Source of the DNA: Bacteroidales bacterium
GTDB lineage: Bacteria; Bacteroidota; Bacteroidia; Bacteroidales; BM520
Assembly (NCBI GenBank): GCA_016285515.1
Contig: JAEEQW010000005.1
Location: 99,584-163,583, forward strand
DNA length: 64,000 bases
Direction of reading: 5' to 3'
A program made the translations under genes and the position numbers. A model generated the notes under the pieces. The model did not search any database. It worked only from the letters and a program-made list of their open reading frames with translations, and was not told where the DNA came from. Positions 61,865 to 64,000 of the stretch are shown here, in pieces (position 1 is the stretch's first letter; every line of letters starts with the position of its first letter).

Positions 61865-63076
61865 ATGGAAGAAGAATACACGATTGAAAGTTTATACAGG
61901 GTTTTCAACAGGAAAGTCGATGCGGTCTCTTCCAACTTGCACCGCTATCTTTTCTACAAAATCAACTGGGACAACAGGCTTATTGGTATCAAAGGTGGCC
62001 GTGGCACGGGCAAGACGACCCTTTTGTTGCAGCATATCAAGGAAGATTTCGCCGACAGAAGCAAGGTGCTTTATGTTTCGCTGGACAATTTATGGTTTGA
62101 GACGCATCCACTAATCGAACTTGTCGAATATCACTACACCCACGGCGGGACACACCTCTTTTTAGACGAAATCCATCGTCATCCGCACTGGCAGACGCTA
62201 CTGAAGAACATTTATGATGATTTCCCGGATTTGCACATCGTCTATACGGGTTCCTCTATGCTCCAAATTGATGCCAACGAGGGCGACTTGTCGCGGCGGC
62301 AGGTGGTCTATACGTTGCATGGGCTCTCGTTTCGCGAGTTTCTTGCCTTTGAGGGGGTTTGTGCGGACGAATCTCCCATAAGTCTCGACACCTTACTTGT
62401 CCAACATGCTGGCATGGCCTCGCGAATTACATCGAAAATCAAGGTGTTGCCTTATTTTGAACGGTATTTGAAACATGGCTACTATCCTTTCTATAAAGAG
62501 GAAGGCGACGGTTTTTCCTTTCGCCTGCAGGAGGTAGTGCGCCAAATCATAGAATCCGACCTTCCCGCCGTCGATAATGTTTCGTTGTCAACCATCAGGA
62601 AAACCCGCAAGATGCTGATGATTCTTGTGGAGCGCGTACCACAAACGCCCAAGATGGCAGAGGTTTATGGTGAGTTGGAAACCAACCGTGAGAATGGTCT
62701 CAAGATGCTCTATTCCCTGGAACGAGGCGGATTGCTTGCACTTCTGACGCACGAAATCAAGAACTTCCGGAGCCTCTCACGCCCTGACAAGATTTACCTT
62801 GACAACCCGAACCTGATGTATGCCCTTTCAACGAAAATCAACATCGGCACCGTGCGCGAAATATTTTTCCACAACCAGCTTGCCGCAACCGAAGAGGTTC
62901 TGCTTCCCCTGAAAGGCGACTTTATGGTCAATCGCAAGTATCTGTTTGAAGTTGGCGGAAAGAATAAGACTTTCGACCAAATCAAGGACGAGCCGAATAG
63001 TTACCTCGCCGTTGATGATACAGAAGTGGGACACAACAATCGCATCCCACTGTGGCAATTTGGCTTTCTGTATTGA
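61865..63076 (+). CDS. AAA ATPase of the AAA_14/DUF4143 type
   Basis: 403 residues from ATG 61865. Walker A GGRGTGKT (44-51) and Walker B HLFLDEIHRHP near residue 100, followed by VYTGSSMLQID (sensor 1 region). The middle has DLPAVDNVSLSTIRKTRKMLMIL helices; the C-terminal YLFEVGGKNKTFDQIKD is a degenerate nuclease-like end. Different subfamily from the ATPase at 58376 (low similarity by eye). Accessory gene, function not known; some relatives act in phage or mobile-element conflict. Confidence 0.85.
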   Translation: MEEEYTIESLYRVFNRKVDAVSSNLHRYLFYKINWDNRLIGIKGGRGTGKTTLLLQHIKEDFADRSKVLYVSLDNLWFETHPLIELVEYHYTHGGTHLFLDEIHRHPHWQTLLKNIYDDFPDLHIVYTGSSMLQIDANEGDLSRRQVVYTLHGLSFREFLAFEGVCADESPISLDTLLVQHAGMASRITSKIKVLPYFERYLKHGYYPFYKEEGDGFSFRLQEVVRQIIESDLPAVDNVSLSTIRKTRKMLMILVERVPQTPKMAEVYGELETNRENGLKMLYSLERGGLLALLTHEIKNFRSLSRPDKIYLDNPNLMYALSTKINIGTVREIFFHNQLAATEEVLLPLKGDFMVNRKYLFEVGGKNKTFDQIKDEPNSYLAVDDTEVGHNNRIPLWQFGFLY

Positions 63077-63150
63077 TGGCTTGCTGCGAGTAGGAATACT
63101 GATGCATTGCTTATCTTTCGTAATGGGCAATGCGAGAGCCTCGAATCTGA

Positions 63151-63190
63151 TTCTCATTTTATGAGAACTATTTTATGAGAATTATTTTAT
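63151..63190. repeat. Palindrome plus 14-bp tandem repeats
   Basis: TTCTCAT-TTT-ATGAGAA (63151-63167) runs into TTTTATGAGAAYTA repeated at 63157 and 63171, with a third partial copy (TTTTATA) at 63185. It lies between an intact ATPase gene and an ATPase fragment, so it may be the remains of a promoter array. Confidence 0.55.
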
Positions 63191-63195
63191 AGTAA

Positions 63196-63726
63196 TCTTC
63201 GCCTTCGCGCCCGTTCTATCAGGCAGTTACCATCATCAACCTTCAGCCGTTGGACTTGGGCGTTTACACTGATTTTTGTGTAAATAAGTTTGAGGAGGCG
63301 GGAAAACACCTTGACGCGGCGGTCGTGGCAATGCTTTATGAGCGTTTCGAAGCGGTGACAAGCTATATGCACCGCGTGATGAATGTGCTGTTTTCCAGAA
63401 CAGACAAGGGGACATCCTGTGACGTGTCTATGGTTGATGAAGCCATAGAGTTCATCATCAAACTCTCTTCCGACACATACGAATCTTTGTTTTACCAAAT
63501 GCCTGATAAACAACGCTTTCTGTTTTTGGCTATTGCAAGAGAAGGCAAAGCTAAGGAAGTCACTGGTGGGGCATTTATCAAAAGGAACAAACTCAATTCG
63601 GCCAGCAGTGTAAACTCTGCATTGAAAGGACTGCTGGATAAAGATTTTATTACTGAAGACAGAAATGCCTATTCAGTATATGACCAGTTTTTTGCATTGT
63701 GGCTGAAGTATAAAGGGCTGATTTGA
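63196..63726 (+). pseudogene. C-terminal fragment of an ATP-binding (AAA) protein
   Basis: The frame is open from 63196 to the stop at 63726 and reads PFYQAVTIINLQPLDLGVYTDFC... HLDAAVVAMLYERFEAVTSYMHRVMN... QRFLFLAIAREGKAKEVT... ALKGLLDKDFITEDRNAYSVYDQFFALWL. This is the second half of a Bacteroidetes AAA ATPase of about 360-400 residues; the ATP-binding N-terminal half is absent. The first usable ATG (63250) is inside the conserved part. The fragment is probably not functional. Confidence 0.75.
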
Positions 63727-63836
63727 ATAATATCCCATGTTACGAGAGCAGCACAAGCATTTGACATAATATTCTCATGCCGAATCTCAAAAAAACACTT
63801 TCGGTGTCATCTCAACGACGGATTTGAAAAATATTT

Positions 63837-63850
63837 GTTACATTTGTAAC
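63837..63850. promoter_or_regulatory. Palindrome overlapping a possible -7 box
   Basis: GTTACA-TT-TGTAAC is a perfect 6-2-6 inverted repeat that overlaps TACATTTG (63839-63846). It is 78 bases before the gene that starts at 63928 and could be an operator over its promoter. Confidence 0.35.
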
Positions 63851-63927
63851 CGATAACAAACACGTATTTTATTGCCTTTCCATGAGTAAAAAAATAAAGA
63901 AAACACAATCATTAAATATACAACAAA

Positions 63928-64000
63928 ATGAGATTAAATAATATACAACTGAAAAGGGCGGTAAGCGCTGTCCTGTTTATCATGCTGTTAAGTGCAATTG
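63928..64000 (+). CDS. N-terminus of a probable secreted protein, partial
   Basis: 24 residues are visible: MRLNNIQLKRAVSAVLFIMLLSAI, a positively charged start and hydrophobic core as in a signal peptide, running off the right edge. The upstream A-rich sequence is typical of Bacteroidetes translation starts. Nothing can be said of the mature protein. Confidence 0.45.
   Translation, partial: MRLNNIQLKRAVSAVLFIMLLSAI

Noticed and set aside
63077..63195. Continuation of the ATPase gene into the next ATPase fragment as one split gene
   Set aside because: The first ATPase is complete to its own C-terminus, and the fragment belongs to a different ATPase subfamily.
1..64000. CRISPR array, rRNA genes, integrase or transposase genes
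   Set aside because: No regularly spaced repeat-spacer pattern, no rRNA-like sequence and no recognisable recombinase were found; the only short periodic repeats are at 28383, 59717 and 63157.

Overview
The window is chromosomal DNA of a member of the Bacteroidales. Supporting signs are outer-membrane proteins with Bacteroidetes-type signal peptides and lipoboxes, a PorQ-like type IX secretion protein, S46 and M49 dipeptidyl peptidases of the Porphyromonas/Bacteroides kind, an rnf operon in the order BCDGEA, and repeated TAnnTTTG boxes 15-60 bases upstream of starts, which is the Bacteroidetes -7 promoter element. I cannot name the genus.

Layout. 1-4900: candidate ftsY N-terminus (cut by the window edge), divergent rimO, then a minus-strand group of glycosyltransferase, miaA and a lipoprotein. 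5000-14800: a plus-strand run with a DPP11-type S46 peptidase, DPP III, a glycosyltransferase, YitT-like and DUF819-like membrane proteins, an Omp85-type barrel and a metallo-hydrolase. 14880-17870: porin, YeiH-type exporter and small membrane protein. 18086-23971: a PHP phosphatase facing the complete rnfBCDGEA operon. 24131-30368: tRNA-Val, cation/proton antiporter, argS, a small lipoprotein and an unusual RpoA-CTD/sigma-like protein. 30426-36662: 2-oxoacid:ferredoxin oxidoreductase (four subunits), an aminotransferase and an ADP-forming acyl-CoA synthetase. 36682-40400: porQ, a CoaE/class-IV-aminotransferase fusion, a YbbR protein and yajC. 40461-44173: a tight six-gene operon around a sensory-type [FeFe]-hydrogenase homologue. 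44265-53024: MbnH/MbnP-like pair, M23 peptidase, C-S lyase, and an operon of comM with two outer-membrane proteins. 53136-56477: a GH78 alpha-L-rhamnosidase. 56478-63727: a variable region with four AAA-ATPase loci (two broken), a pair of ~305 bp direct repeats, a frameshifted small gene, and a secreted Omp28-like protein with a dockerin. A new secreted protein starts at the right edge.

How the genes fit together. Exported dipeptidyl peptidases release dipeptides. Aminotransferase, 2-oxoacid:ferredoxin oxidoreductase and ADP-forming acyl-CoA synthetase convert amino acids to acyl-CoA and then to acid plus ATP, and the reduced ferredoxin can be used by Rnf to pump ions. This is the logic of an anaerobic amino-acid and peptide fermenter, with some sugar use indicated by GH78. 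The hydrogenase-like operon has features of a redox or H2 sensing relay: two GHKL ATPases, two DRTGG proteins, one PHP protein and an H-cluster protein that keeps all four H-cluster cysteines but lacks the proton-transfer cysteine. It is the strongest candidate for a poorly described system here.
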